64,000 bases of DNA from Candidatus Woesearchaeota archaeon. GTDB taxonomy: Archaea; Nanobdellota; Nanobdellia; Woesearchaeales; UBA10216. This document shows, piece after piece, positions 15,970 to 23,334 of the stretch. The DNA is taken from contig JACPBS010000004.1 in the NCBI GenBank assembly GCA_016180195.1, positions 81,485 to 145,484 of the forward strand. The letters run 5' to 3'. The translations under genes and the position numbers were made by a program. Below the pieces are notes generated by a model. It worked only from the letters and a program-made list of their open reading frames with translations, was not told the DNA's origin and searched no databases. How positions within the stretch are numbered: the stretch's first letter is position 1; each line of letters starts with the position of its first letter.

Positions 15970-17232
15970 ATGGATTCAGGGACGGGTTACGTTGTCAGGG
16001 ACATTAAGCTGGCTGCTCAGGGCAGGCTTAATATTGAATATGCGGAGTCTCAGATGGGTGCCTTGATGAGCGTCAAGGCTCGTTTCGAGAAGGAAAAACC
16101 TCTTAACGGTGTCAGGATCGGGATAGCCCTTCACCCGTCCAAGGAGACTGCTGTTCTTGTCCGCACGCTTGCTGCAGGTGGGGCTGAGGTTGCTTTGTGC
16201 GCCTGCAATCCTCTGAGCACTCAGGATGATGTCGCTGCCGCCCTTGCAGAGGAGGGTATTTCTGTTTACGCTTATAAGGGGGAATCCAAGGAGGATTATT
16301 ACGCCTTTCTTAGGAAAGTCATAGAGACAAGGCCCAATATCACTGTTGATGACGGCTGCGATCTTATCAGCGAGATTCATCAGAATCGCCCGCAGCTGAT
16401 TAAGGATATAATCGGCGGGTGTGAGGAAACTTCTACAGGTGTCATAAGGTTGAAGTCGATGGAAAGGGATGGCGCATTGAAATACCCTGTTATTGCTGTC
16501 AACGAATCTAAAACAAAACACCTTATGGATAATGTGAAAGGAACCGGCCAATCAACTATTGACGGCATTTTAAGGGCATCTAATGTATTGGTTGCAGGAA
16601 AGAACTTTGTTGTTTGTGGCTATGGGGACTGTGGAAAAGGAGTCTCAAAGCGTGCCCAAGGTATGGACGCTAATGTTATCGTTGCAGAGGTTGACCCTTT
16701 CAGGGCTTTGCAGGCAGTTTATGATGGTTACAGGGTGATGCCGATTGCTGAGGCCGCAAAGATAGGCGATATATTTGTTACAGTCACTGGTAACAAGAAC
16801 GTTATTGATGTTGAACACATAAAATCAATGAAGACAGGGGCTATTCTTTGTAATTCCGGGCATTTTGATGCTGAGATAAATATTAATGAGTTGAAAAAAA
16901 TGGCAAAATCCAGGCGTATAAGGCCTTTTATGGATGAGTTTAGCCTTCCTGGCGGTAATAAGGTTTTGGTTCTTGGTGAAGGGCGCCTGGTAAATCTGGT
17001 CGCGGCCGAGGGCCATCCCTCTGAGATCATGTCCATGTCCTTTTGCAATCAGGCCTTGGCTGCTGAACACCTTGTCAGGAATAAAGGAAAATTGAAGCCA
17101 GGGGTTCATGTTTTGCCTAATGAAGTTGATGACTTTGTGGCGCGGTTACAACTAGAAGCTATGGGTATAGCTATTGACCGCCTTACAGAGGAGCAAAAGG
17201 CTTATTTAAATTCATGGAGGGAGGGAACCTGA
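15970..17232 (+). CDS. ahcY: S-adenosylhomocysteine hydrolase
   Basis: Hydrolyses S-adenosylhomocysteine to adenosine and homocysteine, clearing the product inhibitor of methyltransferases. The 420-residue length fits archaeal members. Visible elements: DDGCDL and the STGV-R box in the substrate domain, the NAD-binding loop VVCGYGDCGKG near residue 215, GHFDAEI, and the hinge/C-terminal region. The C-terminus is of the shorter archaeal form. ATG 15970 is supported by a TATA box 26 bases upstream (leaderless). The last 31 bases overlap, antisense, the end of a LAGLIDADG gene. Confidence 0.95.
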   Translation: MDSGTGYVVRDIKLAAQGRLNIEYAESQMGALMSVKARFEKEKPLNGVRIGIALHPSKETAVLVRTLAAGGAEVALCACNPLSTQDDVAAALAEEGISVYAYKGESKEDYYAFLRKVIETRPNITVDDGCDLISEIHQNRPQLIKDIIGGCEETSTGVIRLKSMERDGALKYPVIAVNESKTKHLMDNVKGTGQSTIDGILRASNVLVAGKNFVVCGYGDCGKGVSKRAQGMDANVIVAEVDPFRALQAVYDGYRVMPIAEAAKIGDIFVTVTGNKNVIDVEHIKSMKTGAILCNSGHFDAEININELKKMAKSRRIRPFMDEFSLPGGNKVLVLGEGRLVNLVAAEGHPSEIMSMSFCNQALAAEHLVRNKGKLKPGVHVLPNEVDDFVARLQLEAMGIAIDRLTEEQKAYLNSWREGT

Positions 17233-18128
17233 TTTCCATTTAATAGCACATTTTTTACAAATTGCTGTTTTTTCTTTTTTCCAATATGAGAACTTCCGAT
17301 TTTATTTATAAACAACAATATATCCCGGTGCCTTGAAGCTTCAGTGATGCACCATTTGTGACCTTTTTTAGACACCATACTTCTTACTTTAGAGTTAATT
17401 CCTAACCTCAATAATAAATTGCTAAGTTGCGAAGAATAGTTTACACTGGCACTACAGATTTTAATCTTGGGCGCTATGCCTGAGTACTTATTATTTCCGA
17501 TTGTTATGGTCCCATCCCCATCAAAAACCCCCCTTAAATAACCGGGCACTTCTTCTTGTTTGATATCTTTTATTCGCGGTTCATCTTTCCACCCTACTTT
17601 CTTAGCTAATATTCTTGCAATGATTGAAGGGGGATGTATATGCTTTGTTTGATCCCTAGCATCCATATACTCAAGAAAACTGCAATCAAAGGTAGCTAAG
17701 ACCAACTCTTTGAATTTTTTGACTAATGAAAAGTTTTTATTGCAGAAATAAAAGTTTACACCATTTCTTCTCTTGTTCAAATTCATATGGCCATCCGTGT
17801 GTATAAGGCCTATAAGTTCTGGCGAAATTATTGCTTTTTTGATTCTGATAGGCTGATGACTCCTCCCTGATAAAACTAAGCCTTCAACATCTTTTTTTAT
17901 TCCCAAAAAATCAAGAATTGAAAGATAAATATAACCGGACGGCTTGATTTTCCCGGTTTTAACTTCGCTGAATATAGAATCATCTATATCAAATAGTTCA
18001 CAGAAATCTTGTTGACTGATTCTGGTTAAAAGAAATCTGAAGATCTCTTCCCTTTCTGTTTCAGACCATTTTACGAACATATGTCTATCTTTTATATCCG
18101 CTAATTTTATTTTTAAGTTTGTAATCAT
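17202..18128 (-). CDS. Free-standing LAGLIDADG homing-endonuclease-like protein
   Basis: A 308-residue protein with two LAGLIDADG motifs, ELIGLIHTDGH (acidic residue Asp112) and YLRGVFDGDGT (Asp205), so one chain can form the two-fold active site. Residues 20-80 look like an added helix-turn-helix region (SQQDFCELFDIDDS). No intein splicing residues or flanking intron boundaries are visible. The 3' end runs 31 bases into the convergent ahcY gene. It could be a mobile homing endonuclease, or a domesticated DNA-binding regulator as in WhiA-like proteins. The catalytic acids are intact. No TATA box is obvious upstream. Confidence 0.8.
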   Translation of the reverse strand: MITNLKIKLADIKDRHMFVKWSETEREEIFRFLLTRISQQDFCELFDIDDSIFSEVKTGKIKPSGYIYLSILDFLGIKKDVEGLVLSGRSHQPIRIKKAIISPELIGLIHTDGHMNLNKRRNGVNFYFCNKNFSLVKKFKELVLATFDCSFLEYMDARDQTKHIHPPSIIARILAKKVGWKDEPRIKDIKQEEVPGYLRGVFDGDGTITIGNNKYSGIAPKIKICSASVNYSSQLSNLLLRLGINSKVRSMVSKKGHKWCITEASRHRDILLFINKIGSSHIGKKKKQQFVKNVLLNGNQVPSLHEFK

Positions 18129-18380
18129 TTTTCATCAGGAAAAAGCATTTTTGCGGCAACTCTGTGTCCTCCGGACGTGTAAATCGCTTATATACCTTGT
18201 GTGCGCCTGTCCAGTATCAAGTGGGCCTTCAACTCATAATTTCTATCGGACATATTCGAGAAGACTGAGCAAGGCTTCAAAACAAGAGAAAATGGTCTTT
18301 ATTGGCTGTGGAGGCGATAAAGTGCGGAAAAACTGGCTTTCGCAGAAACCTTATTATATCCAGTTATCTGAATTTTTGTT

Positions 18381-19151
18381 ATGAAAAGAGGTCAGATTAC
18401 CCTGTTTATCCTTGTTGGGTTTGTTGTTCTTTTCGCTCTTGGCGCCTTTATCTTTCTGTCAAGGGGAAATGCTGCTTCTGTTAAGGAACTGGATGTTTCT
18501 CCTGTACGTTCTTATGTTGAATCTTGCCTTAAGAAGGCTTCTGACCTGGCTCTTTTCGAGAAGGTGGGTAAGCAGGGCGGTTATATTGATCCAAAGTCGT
18601 TGCAGCAGCCTTTGAGGTATGACACGATCAGGGGGTATGATATTCCTTTCCATTTTGATTCCGGAAACTATTATGTTCCTTCAACTGAAAGGATTAGCCT
18701 TGACGCTGCCCAGTTTATTGCTTCCGAAGTTAAGTCATGCTCTGCTGGAGGCGGATTTGAGGTGCAGGGTTACAGGATCGAATCTGGGGAGCCTTACGTT
18801 ACAGTTGTTTTCGGAGAAGACCAGACTGTAGTAAGCATGGAGTATGATATGCGGATCAGCAGGGGTGCATCATCTGCCCGGATTTCGAGCTATAGCGTTG
18901 TTCTCCCAATACGCTTCCTTAAGGTGCACAGTATTGGCTCATGCTTCATTGATGAGCTCAGGCCCGATCCCTACAGTGAGGTCTCTGAATTTGTCGCCCG
19001 GAAAAAGTGCATAGAAAAATATTCTGGGGACGGGTTGATCGATGTTAAATTTGTTTATGGCATGTTTGTCTTAGTTTATGATTACTCCACGTGGTTCGAG
19101 AACTATGGAAAAACCTTTAAATACCAATTCGGGGTGGATTTCGGGATATGA
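18381..19151 (+). CDS. Pilin-like/anchored surface protein, K-R-G-Q-I-T type
   Basis: A 256-residue protein starting MKRGQITLFILVGFVVLF, a short basic head before one hydrophobic helix as in archaeal class III (pilin-type) signal peptides. The ectodomain has SPVRSYVESCLKKASD near residue 40, a motif shared with the proteins at 50113-51114 and 56264-61198, so these are paralogues. A TATA-like ttattatat (about 18350-18358) lies 26 bases before ATG 18381. The gene overlaps the start of the amidase-like gene by four bases. The intergenic stretch 18129-18350 holds another TATA-like cttatatac (18188-18196) but no convincing gene. Confidence 0.7.
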   Translation: MKRGQITLFILVGFVVLFALGAFIFLSRGNAASVKELDVSPVRSYVESCLKKASDLALFEKVGKQGGYIDPKSLQQPLRYDTIRGYDIPFHFDSGNYYVPSTERISLDAAQFIASEVKSCSAGGGFEVQGYRIESGEPYVTVVFGEDQTVVSMEYDMRISRGASSARISSYSVVLPIRFLKVHSIGSCFIDELRPDPYSEVSEFVARKKCIEKYSGDGLIDVKFVYGMFVLVYDYSTWFENYGKTFKYQFGVDFGI

Positions 19152-20218
19152 CTCTTAAGCCTTTGTCCCTCGCTTCTTTGGCTTTGTTGCTTGCTGCAGG
19201 ATTGTCTTTATTTGCTTATGCCGGAAACCGGGATCAGTTCCCTTATGATGGCAGCGAAAATTGCAGCGTTGTCACGGTTGACGTCGAATTCGGCGAATAT
19301 ACTCCCTGGTTTTGTTCTTCTGGCTCGGATTGTCTTGATTGCAGGGGCATTTCTCACGGCCGTTACTCTGGCGATTTTACAGGGTGCGATGACAGCAATG
19401 TAAATGGCGCTGTTCATTTCAACAGCTGCATTGGGTGCAATGGGTTCCTCCAGGCAAGAGGAATGGGTTACGGCCAGGGTTCATGCGAGTCTTCCTGCGG
19501 GTCTTCCCCTGAGTGCGATGAGACCAAGATAGGTAGCGAAGGCCTTTGCGGCCGCGGAAGGCTCTGCAGCGAATCATGCACCTGTGTCAGTAACCCATCT
19601 TATAAGGTTGAGGATGAGGATTTTGACGGCGTGCCTGACAAGTCTGACCGCTGTCCTGGAACGCCTCCGTTCGCAGCTGTTGGGTCCGACGGGTGCGTTG
19701 TTGAAGCTGTAGCCATCCCCAAGCAATCATCAAGCGAGCCTCTCTTTCAGACAGTCATGCTTACCGGTAACAGGGGCGATTTTATGGCGGGGCATAAGGG
19801 CGTAATTATACATTCCACCAGGGGTGGGCAGCGCCCGAGGGTTGAGTTGAAAGCTACAATTAACTGGTTCATGAATCCGAATTCAGATGCGTCTGCTCAC
19901 AGGGTTGTTGGTGTTAACGGGGAGCATTACAGGATGGTTGATGACAATTTTGAGGCATGGCATGCCAATTTCATGAATCCCTATTACATGGGCATCGAGC
20001 TGGAGCAGGGAAGCATTAATGACCCTTATTCTGACAGGCAGTATCAGATCGCAGCAAGGATTGTCAAGCAGTGGTCGGATAAGTACGGTTTTCCTGTGAC
20101 AAAAGAGACTGTTATGGGCCATGAGGCAAGCCCTCAGGGAAAGTCTGTAGGTAAGACTGATCCGGGATATAGGTTTGACTGGGACCGGTTTTACAGGGAA
20201 TATTCAGGTATTGAATAG
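19148..20218 (+). CDS. Exported N-acetylmuramoyl-L-alanine amidase-like protein (PGRP/Amidase_2 fold)
   Basis: A 356-residue protein with a signal peptide (1-25), a Cys-rich segment (about 38-148), a thrombospondin-3-like segment (DEDFDGVPDKSDRCPG, 155-171) and a C-terminal Amidase_2 domain (about 205-356). The zinc ligands of AmpD/T7-lysozyme enzymes can be placed at His222 (VIIHSTRG), His325 (VMGHEASPQG) and Asp338 (KTDPG), with the usual AWHA and GIELEQ elements between. These enzymes cut the amide bond between muramic acid and the peptide in bacterial peptidoglycan, which archaea lack. It is coupled to a pilin-like gene upstream. Binding without cleavage, or a pseudomurein-like target, remain alternatives. 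Confidence 0.85.
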   Translation: MTLKPLSLASLALLLAAGLSLFAYAGNRDQFPYDGSENCSVVTVDVEFGEYTPWFCSSGSDCLDCRGISHGRYSGDFTGCDDSNVNGAVHFNSCIGCNGFLQARGMGYGQGSCESSCGSSPECDETKIGSEGLCGRGRLCSESCTCVSNPSYKVEDEDFDGVPDKSDRCPGTPPFAAVGSDGCVVEAVAIPKQSSSEPLFQTVMLTGNRGDFMAGHKGVIIHSTRGGQRPRVELKATINWFMNPNSDASAHRVVGVNGEHYRMVDDNFEAWHANFMNPYYMGIELEQGSINDPYSDRQYQIAARIVKQWSDKYGFPVTKETVMGHEASPQGKSVGKTDPGYRFDWDRFYREYSGIE

Positions 20219-20220
20219 CT

Positions 20221-21066
20221 TTATTTAAGTATCTGGTAGAATGCTTCAAATATTAGGGTATCTGTGGTTACCGAGTGGAAGCTTGTTTTGGTTGATGTGC
20301 CTGCTTCTTCTATCTGCGATATATGCTGTTCTAGCTTTCTCTGGTATTCTGATTTCAGCTTTGAGCTTACATACGTTTTGAGCTGAATGTTTGTTTCCAG
20401 GTCCTTCAGCTTTACGTCGCCTTCCACGTTAAGTTTCTTCTCGGAAGGATCCAATACCTGTATCAGCTTTATGTCATTGTTGCCTAGCTGGAACAACCCT
20501 TGTTTTATGTTTTCAGGGTCGAACAGGAAATCTGAGATTATGATCATGATTGACTTGCTTCCTACGAATTTTTTGTAGGATCCTATTGCCTCGGCAAAAT
20601 CAGATGTTCCTGACGGCTTGACTTTGTTCAGGTGGTCAACCATGTTTGCAAGGTGCCCCATTCCCCTTTTGGGCTGGAAGATGTCCATCGTGTTCGAGAA
20701 TGTTGCATACTGGAATTTCTCGTTCCCTTTCATTGCTATGTATGCAAAGCCTATTCCGAGCATGGACGCGTACTCGAATTTTGTGGGCTTGCCGAAGTTC
20801 ATGCTCGCGCTGCTGTCTATTATTACGTGCAGAACAAGGTTTCTTTCCTCCTCATGCCTTTTTACGTAAAGGTTGTCTGTCCTGGCAAATACCTTCCAGT
20901 CGATGAGCCTGAAGTCATCACCTGTGGAGTATATCCTGAAGTCCTTTATTGTGGCGCCCTTGCCGGTCATCACGCTTGGCCGCGACCCGGCATATTTTGA
21001 CGTGACTCTTTTCCTCATTATGAGGTTGAATTTGTCCAGACCTGACAGGTATTCTGTTGTAATCAT
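20221..21066 (-). CDS. DUF58-domain protein with vWA-like MIDAS
   Basis: A 281-residue protein with the DUF58 signature GDDFRLIDWKVFARTDNLYVKRHEEER followed by a vWA fold and MIDAS motif IIDSSASM. DUF58 proteins accompany MoxR AAA+ ATPases and are thought to help mature or assemble partner complexes in a metal-dependent way. It is the last gene of a six- or seven-gene minus-strand operon, eight bases after moxR. It has no membrane segment. The convergent amidase gene ends two bases away. Confidence 0.88.
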   Translation of the reverse strand: MITTEYLSGLDKFNLIMRKRVTSKYAGSRPSVMTGKGATIKDFRIYSTGDDFRLIDWKVFARTDNLYVKRHEEERNLVLHVIIDSSASMNFGKPTKFEYASMLGIGFAYIAMKGNEKFQYATFSNTMDIFQPKRGMGHLANMVDHLNKVKPSGTSDFAEAIGSYKKFVGSKSIMIIISDFLFDPENIKQGLFQLGNNDIKLIQVLDPSEKKLNVEGDVKLKDLETNIQLKTYVSSKLKSEYQRKLEQHISQIEEAGTSTKTSFHSVTTDTLIFEAFYQILK

Positions 21067-21074
21067 TTTTTCTT

Positions 21075-22019
21075 TTACTTCACCTTCTCAAGCAGTTGGG
21101 TTATCGCATCGTCTGTGGTCATCCCCTTCCTTTCCGCCTCGAAATTCAGTATGACCCTGTGCCTGAGCACCGGGTATGCCATCTTGACAACGTCCTCTGT
21201 TGATACATGGTTCCTTTCATTGATCAGGGCGCGTGCCCTTGCCGCGAGTATCAGGCCTACTGATGCCCTTGGCGATGCTCCGTATGCAAGAAGATCAAAG
21301 TTCCTTGTTTTTGTGACTATTTTTATTATTCTTTCCTTGAGGTCTGATGCTATGGGTACTTGCCTTGTGAGTTCCTGGAGTGATGAGAGCTGGTTCTTGT
21401 CCATCACCAGCCTTACCCTCCTGTCCTTGATCTCTGCCCCGTATCTGTTGACTATTTCCATTTCCTCCTGGAATGTGGGGTAGTTGACCTTTATTTTTAG
21501 CAGGAACCTGTCTGATTGCGCTTCTGGTAAAGGATATGTTCCCTCCTGCTCAATGGGGTTCATGGTGGCAAGCACGAAGAAAGGCGCATCAAGCTTGAAT
21601 GTTGAGTTTCCCACGGTGACCTGCTTTTCCTGCATCGCCTCAAGCAGGGCTGACTGTGTTTTTGGGGTTGCCCTGTTTATCTCGTCAGCAAGGAGTATGT
21701 TGGCGAAGATGGGGCCTGGGTGGAACCTGAAATCCCTTTTCCCTCCTGATTCCTCTATCACATATGTCCCTATTACGTCGGAAGGCATAAGGTCCGGCGT
21801 GTTCTGTATCCTGCTGAACTTGAGGTCCATGAGCCTCGCAATTGTCCTCACCATTGTTGTCTTGGCCAGCCCGGGGTATCCTTCGAGGAGTGCGTGGCTG
21901 TCGCAAAGCAGGGATACGAGTATCTGCTCAATGGTTTCTTCCTGGCCGACTATGATCTTTCCCATCTCTGATTTCAGATCTTCAAATGTTTTTTTGTAAG
22001 CTTGCATTTGTCCTATCAC
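21075..22019 (-). CDS. moxR: MoxR-type AAA+ ATPase
   Basis: A 314-residue AAA+ ATPase: Walker A GYPGLAKTT, Walker B LLADEINRA, sensor/arginine segments around NPIEQEGTYPLPEAQSDRF, and a C-terminal lid with YGASPRASVGL. MoxR proteins act as chaperones for metal insertion or complex assembly with vWA-domain partners, two of which are encoded upstream plus DUF58 downstream. The start overlaps the stop of the preceding membrane-protein gene by four bases. Confidence 0.93.
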   Translation of the reverse strand: MIGQMQAYKKTFEDLKSEMGKIIVGQEETIEQILVSLLCDSHALLEGYPGLAKTTMVRTIARLMDLKFSRIQNTPDLMPSDVIGTYVIEESGGKRDFRFHPGPIFANILLADEINRATPKTQSALLEAMQEKQVTVGNSTFKLDAPFFVLATMNPIEQEGTYPLPEAQSDRFLLKIKVNYPTFQEEMEIVNRYGAEIKDRRVRLVMDKNQLSSLQELTRQVPIASDLKERIIKIVTKTRNFDLLAYGASPRASVGLILAARARALINERNHVSTEDVVKMAYPVLRHRVILNFEAERKGMTTDDAITQLLEKVK

Positions 22020-22822
22020 CCTTTTGCTATTGCTGTAAAGTAGTTCTTTACTATTTCCTGTTGTTCCTTAGGTATTTTTTCCTCGAACACTGATGCAGTC
22101 ACTGCCTGCACTTCGCTTGCATAGTTTTCTGAAAATTCCCTTGTTTTGATTTCCTGCGTCTGTCTCACATTTATCGTGTCCCCTGCGGGCCTTATCACGA
22201 GATTCAGCTCATCTTCCCCTAGTTTTGCCATTGATGAAACCCCATAAATATCGAACTCGCCCGGGATTATTGCACCATCCTTGTTCCCTCCCGCTCCTTT
22301 TCCCGAGGGCTGGTCCGAGAAGTCCAGTGACACGTTTATTTCTGTCGCTATCCTGGCCTTATCTAGGACTGGCTCTGCAAAATCAAGGCTGATTGAAACG
22401 GGTGATATGAGGAGGATCATGAGGCACAGGAGAGCGATTATTCCTGCCTTCGAAACCAGTTTTCTTTCATCTATGAACTCCGATTCCTCGACATTCCTGA
22501 GATCACCTATGACCTGAAGGTGCAGCTCATTGACAACAGGGTTGTCTGCCATGGAATATTCCTCGGCTGTCCTGAGCTTTTCATTTAGCTTGGGGTAGTA
22601 TGCCTCAACCTCCCTTACTTTGTCCATTCCAGCCCTTCTCGAAATGTCAAATATGAGGTAGGCTGCTGTGATGGCAAGAGGTATTATTATTGGGATGCCG
22701 AATAGTGACATTGCCAAATAAGCGGCAAGGAAGATCATTATTGAGTTGACCATGCCTTCGAATATGGAGGTTTTCAGTACGGAAAACTTGACTTCCAGGA
22801 ATGCGGCTTTTATTGCTTTCAT
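22016..22822 (-). CDS. Membrane protein of the MoxR operon, unknown family
   Basis: A 268-residue protein with hydrophobic helices around 22-60 (two close spans) and 125-147, a cytosolic helical segment between them (ELHLQVIGDLRNVEES) and a C-terminal extracytoplasmic or soluble domain of about 120 residues. The pattern of early paired helices, an L-R-T-A-E-x-Y box and N-x-V-V-x-E-L recalls large MoxR-linked membrane proteins, but I cannot name the family. It is coupled to moxR by a four-base overlap and lies three bases after the coiled-coil gene. Confidence 0.6.
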   Translation of the reverse strand: MKAIKAAFLEVKFSVLKTSIFEGMVNSIMIFLAAYLAMSLFGIPIIIPLAITAAYLIFDISRRAGMDKVREVEAYYPKLNEKLRTAEEYSMADNPVVNELHLQVIGDLRNVEESEFIDERKLVSKAGIIALLCLMILLISPVSISLDFAEPVLDKARIATEINVSLDFSDQPSGKGAGGNKDGAIIPGEFDIYGVSSMAKLGEDELNLVIRPAGDTINVRQTQEIKTREFSENYASEVQAVTASVFEEKIPKEQQEIVKNYFTAIAKG

Positions 22823-22825
22823 TTT

Positions 22826-23320
22826 TCAGCAGGTTTCATTCAGTCTTTTCCTCACTGCACAAACCTCAGACCTTAGGCCGGATATTGTTCCCTGGAGGTC
22901 CAGCGAATATTGCTGCTGGGTCTTTAATGCGCTTTTTGTTGTCTCTAGCTCGCTTTTTGTGTCTTCAAGGTCTGATTTTACGTTTTTTAGCTCTGATAAT
23001 GTCTGGATGAGCTCTTTTCTGGTGCTTGTCAGGTCTGATGAAATTGCCTCATTGTAGTCTGTTATGTTTGCGTATAGCTGGTCGAATTTCGCCTTCACGG
23101 CTGATTTTAGCTTTAGTTCCTCGTTTAGCTGGCTGAGCTGGGTTTTTTGCTGGGTGAGGTTTTTGTTCATCTGGTTAAGCATGGTGAGCTTTTCATTGTA
23201 GCTCATAGATAGGTTCTTGTATGTTGTCTGGTAATAAGTGCTGAATCCGGCAAACGCCCCAAGGGTGATTATTATCAGCATGAGCAGGAGAAGGTTTGTG
23301 TTTTTCTTGATATATGCCAT
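22826..23320 (-). CDS. Membrane-anchored coiled-coil protein
   Basis: A 164-residue protein with one N-terminal membrane helix (about 10-28) and an almost continuous coiled coil (35-150; repeated L-x-x-x-K-S-E-L patterns), ending in two cysteines (SEVCAVRKRLNETC) that could form a disulfide. It lies in the middle of the MoxR/vWA operon, 14 bases after the large vWA gene. A spacer or oligomerising stalk for the vWA membrane complex is a reasonable but unproven guess. Confidence 0.65.
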   Translation of the reverse strand: MAYIKKNTNLLLLMLIIITLGAFAGFSTYYQTTYKNLSMSYNEKLTMLNQMNKNLTQQKTQLSQLNEELKLKSAVKAKFDQLYANITDYNEAISSDLTSTRKELIQTLSELKNVKSDLEDTKSELETTKSALKTQQQYSLDLQGTISGLRSEVCAVRKRLNETC

Positions 23321-23334
23321 TTTTCAATAGTGCC

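Noticed and set aside
18151-18384. Open frame upstream of the pilin-like gene, including a short MVFIGCGG stretch at 18292
   Set aside because: Composition is unlike a real protein and no start signal fits; the segment contains two TATA-like elements instead. A relic of a metallo-hydrolase start was considered but the similarity is too short.
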